Assembly: GCF_026625985.1 (NCBI RefSeq)
Contig: NZ_CP113116.1
Location: forward strand, 372,001 to 436,000
From: Mycobacterium sp. Aquia_213
Lineage (GTDB): Bacteria > Actinomycetota > Actinomycetes > Mycobacteriales > Mycobacteriaceae
Length of the DNA stretch: 64,000 bases
Reading direction: 5' to 3'
Positions within the stretch are counted from its first letter, which is position 1. The number at the start of each line of letters is the position of its first letter. Both the position numbers and the translations under genes were made by a program. A model generated the notes under the pieces. That model worked only from the letters and a program-made list of their open reading frames with translations. It was not told where the DNA came from and made no database searches. Shown here piece by piece: positions 42,962 to 51,303 of this stretch.

Positions 42962-43330
42962 TTGTCAGCTCCTGATTCGATTACCACGTTGGTTGCGGAC
43001 CACGATGGGGTGTCCGTGGTCAGTGTCGGCGGTGAAATCGATTTGGTCACCGCTCCGGCGCTGGAGCAAGCCATCGGTGCGGTAGTAGCGGAAGGGCCGA
43101 CAGCGCTGGTCATCGACCTGTCCGGCGTAGAGTTTCTCGGTTCGGTCGGGCTGAAGATCCTGGCGGCGACCTACGAGAAACTCGGCAAGACGGCGGAGTT
43201 CGGAGTGGTCGCGCGGGGTCCGGCGACCAGACGGCCGATCCACCTGACTGGTCTGGACAAGACGTTCCCGCTCTACCCGACGCTGGACGACGCGTTGACC
43301 GGCGTGCGAGACGGCAAACTCAACCGCTGA
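42962..43330 (+). CDS. rsfB: Anti-sigma factor antagonist RsfB
   Basis: This 122-residue STAS protein matches the mycobacterial RsfB (Rv3687c) in length and sequence, with the phosphorylatable region IDLSGVEFLGSVGLKIL (about residues 55-71). RsfB binds the anti-sigma factor UsfX/RsbW and frees SigF when unphosphorylated. The TTG start at 42962 has AAGGA at the right distance; the frame is open further upstream without conservation. It lies divergent from the stressosome operon. Confidence 0.93.
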   Translation: MSAPDSITTLVADHDGVSVVSVGGEIDLVTAPALEQAIGAVVAEGPTALVIDLSGVEFLGSVGLKILAATYEKLGKTAEFGVVARGPATRRPIHLTGLDKTFPLYPTLDDALTGVRDGKLNR

Positions 43331-43395
43331 CCTCACCGTCATAGCCTCGGCGATGGCGCCCGCGCGCCCGCCGGTACGGGGCCGCGCTCGGTGCG

Positions 43396-43908
43396 ATGAT
43401 CGCGAACATGGATGTCGACCGTCCGGAAGACGACCAGCGATGGGATCGCGATAAGCGCGGCGAGACCGAAACCGAGCGGCTGGATCGCAACTGGAACAGC
43501 CTGCTGCAGGAATTGCGCGTGGTGCAGACCGGCGTGCAACTGCTCACCGGGTTCCTCTTGACGCTCCCGTTCCAACAGCGGTTCGACGTTCTCGATCAAC
43601 AGATGCGTATCGCCTATCTGGTGACGGTGGGATGTTCGGTGGGCGCGACTGTGCTGCTGATCGCCCCGGTGGGCATTCATCGGCTGCTGTTCCGGCGGCA
43701 TCGCCTGCAAGTGCTGGTGTCGGCCGCGCACCGGTGTGCCTACGCCGGGCTGGCTCTGCTCGGACTGGCGCTGACCGGGGCGACGATCATCATTTTCTCC
43801 GCGGTGGCCGGAAACACCGCTGGACTGATAGCGGGAGCGTGTGCGCTGGTGCTGTTCACCTGCTTTTGGTGGTTGTTACCGCTGTCGCTGCGCACCCACG
43901 GCGAGTAG
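43396..43908 (+). CDS. DUF6328-type membrane protein
   Basis: This 170-residue protein has an acidic N terminus, then the conserved LLQELRVVQTGVQLLTGFLLTLPFQQRF stretch and four transmembrane segments. This pattern matches the actinobacterial DUF6328 membrane family (the family label is from memory). It follows rsfB by 65 bases on the same strand. The function is unknown; a stress-related role is suggested by position only. Confidence 0.75.
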   Translation: MIANMDVDRPEDDQRWDRDKRGETETERLDRNWNSLLQELRVVQTGVQLLTGFLLTLPFQQRFDVLDQQMRIAYLVTVGCSVGATVLLIAPVGIHRLLFRRHRLQVLVSAAHRCAYAGLALLGLALTGATIIIFSAVAGNTAGLIAGACALVLFTCFWWLLPLSLRTHGE

Positions 43909-43996
43909 TCAACCGCCGGCATTTCAGACTTTGAACCATCCGCACCCGCTCAACGTGAATCGTGTTAATCCGCAACGCGATTCGTGAGGAGTTGGG

Positions 43997-44278
43997 ATGG
44001 ATTACCCGGTTGGCCAGACACGGACCAGCCGTGCGCATGCTGGCAGCGCGAATATCCCCGGCTTGGTCGCGGTTGCGATCGCCGTGCTTGCCCTGAGCGC
44101 CGGGTTGTATGAGTTGGCGTCGGACGCGCGCATCGCATTGGCAGCAGTGATTCTGGCTGCCGCCTCCGGCGTTGCGGGCCTGGTCTGGCTGAACTATGCC
44201 CCCCGCCGTGTTCGCGGGGCGGAACCGCAGCTCGTGGCCATGGGCTCGAACGCCACGGCGCCTCGGCCGGGCCGCTAA
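43997..44278 (+). CDS. UsfY-like small membrane protein
   Basis: This 93-residue protein opens with TRTSRAHAGSANIPGLV, then has two transmembrane helices (about residues 22-44 and 47-67) and a basic tail. The TxRxHAG motif followed by two helices resembles mycobacterial UsfY, encoded with usfX-sigF in M. tuberculosis. GAGGAG precedes the ATG. Its presence beside rsfB supports a SigF-linked neighbourhood. Confidence 0.6.
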   Translation: MDYPVGQTRTSRAHAGSANIPGLVAVAIAVLALSAGLYELASDARIALAAVILAAASGVAGLVWLNYAPRRVRGAEPQLVAMGSNATAPRPGR

Positions 44279-44343
44279 TCGTGTTCGCTCGGCCGTCTGA
44301 AGCACAGAATTATCGTTCGTGCAATTTTCTTATGTTTGACACA

Positions 44344-44368
44344 GTGTGGGGCGCCGCAGAACGGGGTA
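44344..44368 (+). promoter_or_regulatory. Possible SigF promoter
   Basis: GTGT at 44344-44347, 16 bases, then GGGTA at 44364-44368. The mycobacterial SigF consensus is GGTTT-N15-17-GGGTA, so the -10 fits exactly and the -35 has one mismatch. It lies 68 bases before the DUF4193 gene. Confidence 0.4.
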
Positions 44369-44435
44369 CCGCCTGTGCCACGGGGGAGTACATCGGACGT
44401 GCGTCATCCCGCCACCCTGCAGGAAAGGTATGCCC

Positions 44436-44738
44436 ATGAAGACCGCAAGCGATTACGACGCACGTCGCGTGAGCGATACCGAGAACCAGGAACCGGCCGA
44501 GCTGCGTCAGCTGGATCCGAATTTGTCGGGGCCGTCCACGGCGGTTGTCGATGAGGACCCTAACGATGTGCACTTCTTCGAGCTGCCCGGTGCGGACTTG
44601 TCCGGTGAGGAACTGGCCGTGACGGTGATTCCGCAGCAGTCCGACGAGTTCACCTGCTCGAGTTGCTTCCTGGTTCAGCACCGACACCGGATGCTGCTGT
44701 CCAGCTCGGGACTTCCGATTTGCACCGATTGTGCGTAG
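44436..44738 (+). CDS. DUF4193 zinc-ribbon protein
   Basis: This 100-residue protein has the DUF4193 core FELPGADLSGEELAVTVIPQQSDEFTC and two CxxC pairs (CSSC and CTDC) that should bind zinc. ATG 44436 is chosen over 44430 because AGGAAAGG then sits at normal spacing. Family members are short actinobacterial proteins of unknown function. Confidence 0.85.
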   Translation: MKTASDYDARRVSDTENQEPAELRQLDPNLSGPSTAVVDEDPNDVHFFELPGADLSGEELAVTVIPQQSDEFTCSSCFLVQHRHRMLLSSSGLPICTDCA

Positions 44739-44762
44739 TGCGCCGGGAAATACAATCGAAGG

Positions 44763-45143
44763 ATGCACGGCGTATTAGTTTTTGACGGTCGGTGCGGGGT
44801 GTGCACTCGGGCGGTCAACGCACTGGTTCGCTGGGATCGCACCGGCCTGCTGCGCATCGAACCGATGCAGACACCCGGGATGGCCGACCGGCTCGGCGTC
44901 ACCGACGAACGAATGCTCGAGTCCGCGTGGTGGGTGGACTCTTCCGGCGCGATCTTCGGCGGGGCGCACGCAATGAATGCGGCCCTGTCGGTGGCGCTGG
45001 GCACGCGCGTCCCGCTGTGGATCTATCGGATCCCCGGCGTTGGCGCGATGCAGAACGCCTTCTATCACTGGGTGTCGGCGCACCGCTACCGTTTCCGCGG
45101 CGCGACACCGCTGTGCGAGGCCGAGCCTGAGCGTTGTGCTTAG
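44763..45143 (+). CDS. DCC-family thiol-disulfide oxidoreductase-like protein (DUF393)
   Basis: This 126-residue protein starts MHGVLVFDGRCGVC, giving the family's D-x2-C-x2-C motif (Asp8, Cys11, Cys14), with the conserved C-terminal YRFRGATPLC. GAAGG precedes the ATG. DCC proteins are predicted redox proteins with a thioredoxin-like fold. Confidence 0.9.
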   Translation: MHGVLVFDGRCGVCTRAVNALVRWDRTGLLRIEPMQTPGMADRLGVTDERMLESAWWVDSSGAIFGGAHAMNAALSVALGTRVPLWIYRIPGVGAMQNAFYHWVSAHRYRFRGATPLCEAEPERCA

Positions 45144-45184
45144 TCGCCGGGAGGATCCGGCGAACGGCTTGAGCCCACCCGGGT

Positions 45185-46498
45185 TTGCCCGCACCGCGAC
45201 CCTTCCGCGCGGTTTTCGCCGCGGCGTACGCGGTTGCCTATCTGGTCGGCGGTGAGCGCCGGATGCTGCGATTGATTCGCCGCTACGGACCGATCATGAC
45301 GATGCCGATCCTCAGTCTGGGCAACGTCGCGATTGTGTCCGACCCAGAGTTGGTCAAGCAAGTGTTCACCGCGCCGCCCGATGTCCTGCTCGGCGGGGAA
45401 GGCGTGGGACCCGCAGCTGCGATCTACGGGTCCGGATCGATGTTTGTCCAGGAGGAGCCCGAACACCTGCGGCGGCGCAAGCTTCTGACGCCGCCACTGC
45501 ACGGCGCGTCGTTGAGCAGTTACGTGCCGATCATGGCGGACTCGGCCCGCGCGGCGCTGCGCGACTGGCCCGTGGACCGTCCGTTCCCGATGCTGGAGGC
45601 GGCGCGGTCGCTGATGCTGGACGTGATCGTCAAGGTCATCTTCGGCGTGGAGGATCCTGACGAGGTGCGGCGATTGGGCCGCCCATTCGAACGATTACTG
45701 AATCTCGGTGTCTCCGAGCAGTTGACGGTCCGCTACGCGCTACGGAGGTTGGGCACCTTAAGGGTGTGGCCGGCACGGGCCCGCGCCAACAGGGCGATCG
45801 GTGACGTCGTAATGCCGTTGATCGCCCAGCGGCGAAATGAGCCCCGTCGCGGCGACAAGCTCGACATTCTGACGTTGCTCATGTCTGCGCGGGGCGATGG
45901 CGGAGAACAGTTGTCGGACAACGAGATCCGTGACGATCTGATCACCTTGATGCTGGCCGGTCACGAGACCACCGCAACGACGTTGGCGTGGGCATTCGAC
46001 CTTCTGCTGCACCACCCCGATGCGCTACAACGTGTGCAGGCCGAAGCCATCAGTGGTGGGGAAGACTTCACCACCGCGGTGATCAACGAGACGTTGCGGA
46101 TGCGCCCGCCCTCGCCGTTCACGGCACGCGTTGCCGCGCAACCATTTCCGATCGGCGGCTACCACGTCGACGCGGGAACGCGAATCGTCGTGCACATCAT
46201 CGCGATTAACCGTGACCCGCGGACCTACGCCCATCCGAACGAGTTCCGCCCCGAACGCTTTCTCGGCGACCGGCCGCAAACTTACGCCTGGGTTCCCTTC
46301 GGCGGCGGCGTAAAACGCTGTCTGGGCGCAAGCTTTTCGATGCGAGAGCTGATTACCGTGCTGCACACGCTGTTGCGTGAAGGCGAGTTCAGTGCCGTCG
46401 ACGACGAGTCGGAACGGATAGTGCGGCGCTCGATAATGCTTGCGCCCCAGCATGGAACCCGAGTGCGGTACCGCCCTCGCACATCACGCGCCGTCTAG
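45185..46498 (+). CDS. cyp137: Cytochrome P450 (CYP137-like), N terminus uncertain
   Basis: This protein of about 437 residues has the I-helix LAGHETTATT, ExxR in INETLRM, and the heme-ligand Cys379 in FGGGVKRCLGA, so it should be a functional monooxygenase with unknown substrate. The only start in this frame is a TTG at 45185 with no ribosome binding site. Reading one base out of register upstream gives NGLSPPG, which would join smoothly to LPAPRPFR, so a one-base change in the TTT of GGGTTTGCC may hide the true N terminus. Its stop overlaps that of the next gene. Confidence 0.85.
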   Translation: MPAPRPFRAVFAAAYAVAYLVGGERRMLRLIRRYGPIMTMPILSLGNVAIVSDPELVKQVFTAPPDVLLGGEGVGPAAAIYGSGSMFVQEEPEHLRRRKLLTPPLHGASLSSYVPIMADSARAALRDWPVDRPFPMLEAARSLMLDVIVKVIFGVEDPDEVRRLGRPFERLLNLGVSEQLTVRYALRRLGTLRVWPARARANRAIGDVVMPLIAQRRNEPRRGDKLDILTLLMSARGDGGEQLSDNEIRDDLITLMLAGHETTATTLAWAFDLLLHHPDALQRVQAEAISGGEDFTTAVINETLRMRPPSPFTARVAAQPFPIGGYHVDAGTRIVVHIIAINRDPRTYAHPNEFRPERFLGDRPQTYAWVPFGGGVKRCLGASFSMRELITVLHTLLREGEFSAVDDESERIVRRSIMLAPQHGTRVRYRPRTSRAV

Positions 46499-47061
46499 TC
46501 TTGCGCCCATTCCCGCCCGCATACCCGGCACTGCCGGGTGACGTTCGACCATTCCGGTTCGCCGACGTCGGGCTGGCGAACCAGATGAGTGGACAGATCG
46601 CCGCAGCCGGGGCACGTGCAGGTCGCGACGTACGGCTCGGTGGGTTGCGTGTTCATAAGGTGCAGGTTTTCTGCCCGCGAGAACGGCACGATCGACAGCC
46701 GCTCCGGGCGGGATCCGGCTTTCGGCTTGTCGAACCATAGAAGGCCACAAACCACCGTCGCCACGGCGGCGAAAATGGCCACAATGAGCAGCGGGATGTT
46801 CCATGGCCAGTTCGGTGGCACCGGGGTGAACGCGAGAAACAGCATCACGGCGGAGGTCAGGAAACTGATAATGGTGCCGGGTTTGGCGAATCGATAGCCG
46901 CCGACCTGCATCGCCTCCCATACGTCGAGTTCCTGCTGCCGTTGTGCGACCTCCAAAAGGGTTGGATGGTACGGAAATCTGTTGTCTGCCTCAGGATGGG
47001 GGAGGTCGGTGCGGCGCTGACACGTCTGCTGTTGCTCGGAGATCGCCCTGACCAACGCCAT
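46495..47061 (-). CDS. Two-TM membrane protein with C-terminal zinc-ribbon-like domain
   Basis: This 188-residue protein has two transmembrane helices (about residues 62-78 and 86-104) and a C-terminal domain with CTCPGCG and CRVCGREW pairs that look like a four-Cys zinc site. ATG 47061 is preferred to TTG 47070. The stop codon shares the palindrome CTAG with the cyp137 stop. I do not recognise the family. Confidence 0.7.
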   Translation of the reverse strand: MALVRAISEQQQTCQRRTDLPHPEADNRFPYHPTLLEVAQRQQELDVWEAMQVGGYRFAKPGTIISFLTSAVMLFLAFTPVPPNWPWNIPLLIVAIFAAVATVVCGLLWFDKPKAGSRPERLSIVPFSRAENLHLMNTQPTEPYVATCTCPGCGDLSTHLVRQPDVGEPEWSNVTRQCRVCGREWAQD

Positions 47062-47379
47062 GCGGGCCAAGTTTAGTGCGGTGAGCCGGCATCGGCGAGG
47101 TGGCGATTGCTGGCTGCGGAACTCGTAGCAAATGCTGGCAATACCTGAGAACGAGTGACGTGCATCGGTCTGGCCAGGGATAGAAATTGTTACAGGCCGT
47201 ATTCCAATGATTTCTCAGCGGTGACTCAGCGATGAATCTGTAGCTTCGGGCGCTGTGAGCAACGCCGGGTCAAGCGGTTGTCAGCACCTCTCGGTGATGA
47301 CCAGCACGATTACTGAGGTCGCGGTGCGGATGTGCGCATACGGCGGCAAGGTTGGCGCCACATCTGGGGGAGTTGAATA
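47062..47379 (+). promoter_or_regulatory. Upstream region of the PPE pair with a CTCAGCG direct-repeat box
   Basis: This 318-base non-coding stretch holds CTCAGCG at 47214-47220 and again at 47225-47231, spaced by GTGA, the 7+4 geometry used by OmpR/PhoB-family regulators. GGGGGAG at the 3' end is the ribosome binding site of the PPE gene. No other structure was seen. Confidence 0.6.
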
Positions 47380-48585
47380 GTGACTGCAGCGTTCGATTTT
47401 GCGTCGCTTCCGCCGGAAGTCAATTCGACAAGAATGTATTCGGGCCCGGGGTCGGGGCCGTTGCTGGCCGCTGCGGTCGCCTGGAATACGTTGGCTGCCG
47501 AGATACGTTCGGCAGCAACTGATTACGAGTTTGTTATTAGAGAGCTGATCGGCGCGGGCTGGTATGGTCCGTCGTCGGCGTCGATGCTGGCCGCGGCCGC
47601 ACCTTTCCTGACTTGGCTGAACACCACGGCCGCACAGGCCGAGCAGACCGGCATGCAAGCCGACGCGGCCGCGACGGCTTTTGAGGCCGCTTTCGCGATG
47701 ACGGTGCCCCCGCCGGTCGTTGCGGACAACCGCATTCTGCTGGCAAATCTGGTGGCTACCAACATCTTCGGGCAGAACACCCCGGCGATCGCGGCCACCG
47801 AAGCGCAGTACATGGAGATGTGGGCTCAGGATGCCGGGGCGATGAACGGCTACGCCGTCGCTTCGAACTCCGCGGCGCGGATCACGCCGTTCACCTCGCC
47901 GCAGACCAACACCGCCCCCGACGCGGTAGCAGGACAAAACGAGGCTGTCAGCCAGGCTGCCAACTCGGCGGCGGGGAATGCGCAGTCGTTGTTGTCCGCT
48001 GACACCTTGTCGGCGAATGACGTCAATGCTCTTGCCGCTCCGCAAGGACCGATCAGTGACTACCTGACCGGCTTGCTGGACGGGTCGAACAACACGGCCC
48101 TGGGCAGCTTCCTGGGAAGTACCTTCTTCAGCAACTCGGTCGTCACCGGGTCGATTGGCGGCGGCCCGTTCAACCCGCAGACCATTCTGGCGTCGGCGGT
48201 GGGCGCGATGGGCACGCGCGCCACAGTCATGCACGGTCTCGAGGACTTCGGCTTCGGCGCCGAAGGGGCCGGGACGGCCGCGCTGGCTTCCAGCACGGTG
48301 CCCTCGGCGGGCCTTACCGGCGCATCGGCGGGGATAGGCAACGCGCATCTGGTGGGTTCGATGTCGGTGCCGCCGAGCTGGAGCAACGCGGCCACGATCA
48401 GCTCTGTTCAAACGGCGGCGCCGGTCAGTGGACTCAGTGACATCAGGTCCTCCGGGGCGCCGGCGGCGGGCGGGCCCGGAGGAGTGGCCGGGCCGCTGGG
48501 CGGTACCGGTCGCAGGATGCGCCGCGCCATTCCCCGGTACGGGTTTCGCCCCGCCATCATGCCGCGACCACCGGCCGCCGGATAA
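47380..48585 (+). CDS. PPE family protein (PPE-SVP class)
   Basis: This 401-residue protein has PPE at residues 11-13, WYGPSS, and IFGQNTPAIAATEAQYMEMW; SVP motif VGSMSVPPSW near residue 330, and a C-terminal YGFRPAIMPRPPAAG tail. GTG start with GGGGGAG upstream. It is followed 21 bases later by a second PPE-SVP gene with the same tail type, indicating tandem duplication. No PE gene is adjacent. Probably exported through an ESX system. Confidence 0.93.
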   Translation: MTAAFDFASLPPEVNSTRMYSGPGSGPLLAAAVAWNTLAAEIRSAATDYEFVIRELIGAGWYGPSSASMLAAAAPFLTWLNTTAAQAEQTGMQADAAATAFEAAFAMTVPPPVVADNRILLANLVATNIFGQNTPAIAATEAQYMEMWAQDAGAMNGYAVASNSAARITPFTSPQTNTAPDAVAGQNEAVSQAANSAAGNAQSLLSADTLSANDVNALAAPQGPISDYLTGLLDGSNNTALGSFLGSTFFSNSVVTGSIGGGPFNPQTILASAVGAMGTRATVMHGLEDFGFGAEGAGTAALASSTVPSAGLTGASAGIGNAHLVGSMSVPPSWSNAATISSVQTAAPVSGLSDIRSSGAPAAGGPGGVAGPLGGTGRRMRRAIPRYGFRPAIMPRPPAAG

Positions 48586-48606
48586 GAGACTGCAGGAGAA
48601 GATGTC

Positions 48607-49809
48607 ATGCTGAACTTTGGGGCATTACCGCCGGAAGTCAACTCGGCCAAAATGTATGCCGGCGCGGGATCGGGATCGATGCTGGCGGCCTCGGCGGCAT
48701 GGAACGCGCTGGCTGCTGAAATGCGTGCTGCGGCAACCAATTACGACGCGGTGATCAAGTCGCTCGTCAGTGAGGGCTGGCTGGGCCCGGCTTCGGCGAA
48801 GATGGTGGCGTCGATCGAACCGTATCTCGCGTGGATGGAAACCGCCGCCGCCCAGGCCGAGCAGGCCGGCGCGCAAGCCAACGCGGCCGCCGCAGCGTAT
48901 GAGGCCGCGTTTGCCGCGACGGTGCCGCCGCCCCTGGTCGCGGCCAACCGCGTTCAGCTGGCAAACCTGATGGCCACCAACATCTTCGGCCAGAACACCG
49001 GGGCGATCGCGGCCACCGAGGCCCAATACGGCGAGATGTGGGCGCAGGACGCCTCCGCGATGACCAGTTACACCACCGCTTCGCGCGCGGCCAGCGACAT
49101 GACAGTGTTTAGCGCACCGCAGGCCGACACCACTACGGCCGGAACGGCCTTGCAGGCCGACGCGGTCAACAATGCGCTGGCCGCCCCGGCCGCGACTCAG
49201 GCGACCAGCATCTGGGACTGGCTGGGTTTGTCGCCCGACTCGAATACGTCCACCACCGGACTTGCCGGGGTGATGAACTTTTTCAGCAATTCCAACCCGA
49301 ATCTGATCGGGGCCTTTCTCAACAATGCCTCTGTCTCCGGCGTCTCCAACGGGTTCACGACCAACGGGATGCTGAACCCGACGACATTCGTCGATTCGAT
49401 GGTGACAATCAATGGTCAGAGCGCAATAGGGGCAACCACGGATGGGCTGGAGGATCTGGCTGCCGGCCTGGCTAGTGCCCCCGCGCTGGCATCCGCGACC
49501 ACAGCCCTGCCCAGTGCCGCAGCGACCGCAAGCCTGGGACAGGCGAGCCTGGTTGGGGCACTATCGGTTCCGCCGACCTGGGCCGCCACCGGAGCAACGG
49601 TGAGCACGGTTGCCGCGACGACTCAGGTCGGGGCCGGGGCCTATCACGGCTTTGGCGCGGCCACCCCGATGGTGATGGAAGAGGCCGGGGCAGTGGGCAT
49701 GCCCGGGGTGCCCCTGGCCGGCATTCCGGGTGCGCACGAGGACGAGTTCGCCGACCCGATCTATGGATTCCGCCCCCGCGTCATCGCGCGCCCGCCGGCG
49801 GCAGGGTAG
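48607..49809 (+). CDS. PPE family protein (PPE-SVP class), tandem paralogue
   Basis: This 400-residue protein begins MLNFGALPPEVNS, with the normal helical domain (WLGPAS, IFGQNTGAIAATEAQYGEMW), the VGALSVPPTW SVP motif near residue 320 and the tail YGFRPRVIARPPAAG shared with the upstream gene. AGGAGA precedes the ATG. Co-transcription with the preceding PPE gene is likely from the short gap. Confidence 0.93.
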   Translation: MLNFGALPPEVNSAKMYAGAGSGSMLAASAAWNALAAEMRAAATNYDAVIKSLVSEGWLGPASAKMVASIEPYLAWMETAAAQAEQAGAQANAAAAAYEAAFAATVPPPLVAANRVQLANLMATNIFGQNTGAIAATEAQYGEMWAQDASAMTSYTTASRAASDMTVFSAPQADTTTAGTALQADAVNNALAAPAATQATSIWDWLGLSPDSNTSTTGLAGVMNFFSNSNPNLIGAFLNNASVSGVSNGFTTNGMLNPTTFVDSMVTINGQSAIGATTDGLEDLAAGLASAPALASATTALPSAAATASLGQASLVGALSVPPTWAATGATVSTVAATTQVGAGAYHGFGAATPMVMEEAGAVGMPGVPLAGIPGAHEDEFADPIYGFRPRVIARPPAAG

Positions 49810-49815
49810 CGAGAT

Positions 49816-49965
49816 ATGAAGGTTTCACGGTTTCTCCCCGGCGCCGCCGCCCTGATCGGGCCGGCCGCACCGGCGCACGCCGACCCCGGTGACGATGCCT
49901 TCCTGGCCGCGCTCAACAACGCGGGCATCAGTTATCAGAGCCCGGACCGTGCGATCAAGGGGTGA
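49816..49965 (+). pseudogene. DUF732 secreted protein, 3' truncated by an IS remnant
   Basis: The frame encodes a signal peptide (MKVSRFLPGAAALIGPAAPAHA) followed by DPGDDAFLAALNNAGISYQSPDRAIKG and a stop. This is the first half of a DUF732 domain. The usual continuation with Cys and a GxxVC motif is missing because IS3-type sequence begins at about 49962. It starts six bases after the PPE gene. Confidence 0.75.
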
Positions 49966-50182
49966 TCGCCGATGCGCCCAACCGGGTGTGGGCGGTGGAC
50001 TTCCAGTTCACGTCACCACCGATGGGCGACCGGTCAAGATCGTCTCGATCGTCGATGAGCACACTCGTCTCCGGGATCGAAATCGGCCCAGTAAGAAGTC
50101 GACGTGGATGCCGGTCAATTCACCGGTGGTGGCGCGGGTGGCCAGGATCGGGAAAGCTCGTCCATCCGCTTCGGACCGTTAG
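49962..50182 (+). mobile_element. Degenerate IS3-family transposase (OrfB) fragment
   Basis: The first frame gives VIADAPNRVWAVDFQF and, after a one-base frameshift near 50020, DGRPVKIVSIVDEHTR. Together these match the DDE-domain region around the first catalytic Asp of IS3-family OrfB. The sequence beyond 50075 no longer matches, and the rest of the element and its terminal repeats are absent. It is a decayed remnant. Confidence 0.75.
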
Positions 50183-50360
50183 CACCGCGACTGCGGCAGG
50201 AAAACCCCTCGGCCTGAGGCCAAACCGCAAGCAGCGGCTTGGGACGTTCCCTTCGCCCGCCTCGGCTGGGATTCGGCCGTGTGGATTCAAGGGTGGTTCT
50301 CGCAGTACCTGTATCGCCAGGATCTCCCAGGGGTCCAACGCGCCTGCCAAACTGGTTAAG
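50183..50360. other. Non-coding stretch between IS remnant and SDR gene
   Basis: A 178-base interval with no recognisable gene. It may contain further decayed insertion-sequence DNA and must hold the SDR promoter, but I see no clear -10 or operator. Confidence 0.4.
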
Positions 50361-51164
50361 ATGGCAAACGACCAATTCACATCGCACACAGGCCTTTTCG
50401 ATCTGAGTGGAAAGTGCGCGCTGGTCACTGGTGGCACCAGGGGCATCGGGCTGATGATAGCGCGCGGCCTTCTGCAGGCAGGCGCCCGCGTCGTCATCAG
50501 CTCACGCAGTACGGACGCGTGCGCGGAGGCGCAGCAGCAGCTGTCGAAATTCGGTGAGGTCCAGGCGATCCCCGCCGACCTGTCCAGGCACGACGAGTGT
50601 CAGCGCCTCGCCAACCTCGTGACGTTGAACTCGGAATGCTTGAACATTCTGGTTAACAATGCGGGAGCGATGTGGCGCGAGCCGCTGGCGACGTTCCCAG
50701 AGGAGGCCTGGGACACCGTGATCGACCTCAACCTCAAGTCGCCGTTTTGGCTGGTGCAGGCGCTGCTGCCCGCACTCCGCAGAGCGGGTACAGCCGATGA
50801 TCCCGCGCGGATCATTAACATCGGCAGCATCGCCGCTATCCACGTCGCCCAGTCGCCCAACTACTCGTACGCCAGCAGCAAAGCGGCACTCCATCAACTC
50901 ACCAGAGTGCTTGCCAGAGAATTGGGCCCGCAGCACGTCACGGTGAACGCGGTAGCGCCGGGAGTGTTCCCGTCGCAGATGATGGCATCCACGCTCGATG
51001 CGATGCGCGACGCGATCACGGAGTCGGCCCCTCTGCGCCGGCTCGGCCGCGACGACGACATGGCGGGTATCGCTGTGTTCCTGGCCAGCCGGGCTGGTTC
51101 CTACCTCACGGGCGCCATCGTCCCCGTCGACGGCGGCATCGCCACGACCGCATCGGGTACTTAG
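50361..51164 (+). CDS. Short-chain dehydrogenase/reductase
   Basis: This 267-residue classical SDR has cofactor loop GGTRGIG (residues 24-30), NNAG (99-102), catalytic Ser156, Tyr170 and Lys174 (YASSK). The C-terminal VPVDGG is typical of fabG-like enzymes. ATG 50361 is chosen; the frame happens to stay open back through the IS remnant. It lies 139 bases upstream of a MmyB-type regulator on the same strand, a common pairing in which the regulator controls the SDR. Confidence 0.92.
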   Translation: MANDQFTSHTGLFDLSGKCALVTGGTRGIGLMIARGLLQAGARVVISSRSTDACAEAQQQLSKFGEVQAIPADLSRHDECQRLANLVTLNSECLNILVNNAGAMWREPLATFPEEAWDTVIDLNLKSPFWLVQALLPALRRAGTADDPARIINIGSIAAIHVAQSPNYSYASSKAALHQLTRVLARELGPQHVTVNAVAPGVFPSQMMASTLDAMRDAITESAPLRRLGRDDDMAGIAVFLASRAGSYLTGAIVPVDGGIATTASGT

Positions 51165-51303
51165 CATCGGCGCGGGGCTTTACCATTCACCAGCCGGTGA
51201 CCCAGGCTTCTGATGGGGGACACCGGCGAGGTCAGGCAACGCTGGTCGTCGGGGTACCAGCAGTACCTCCCCTTTGCCAGCGCGACGCGCCTACGGTGAG
51301 GGG

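Noticed and set aside
49962..50360. Fusion of an IS3 fragment to the SDR gene in one continuous frame
   Set aside because: The frame happens to be open, but the transposase homology shifts to another frame and the SDR begins at a clear ATG with its cofactor motif at the normal distance.
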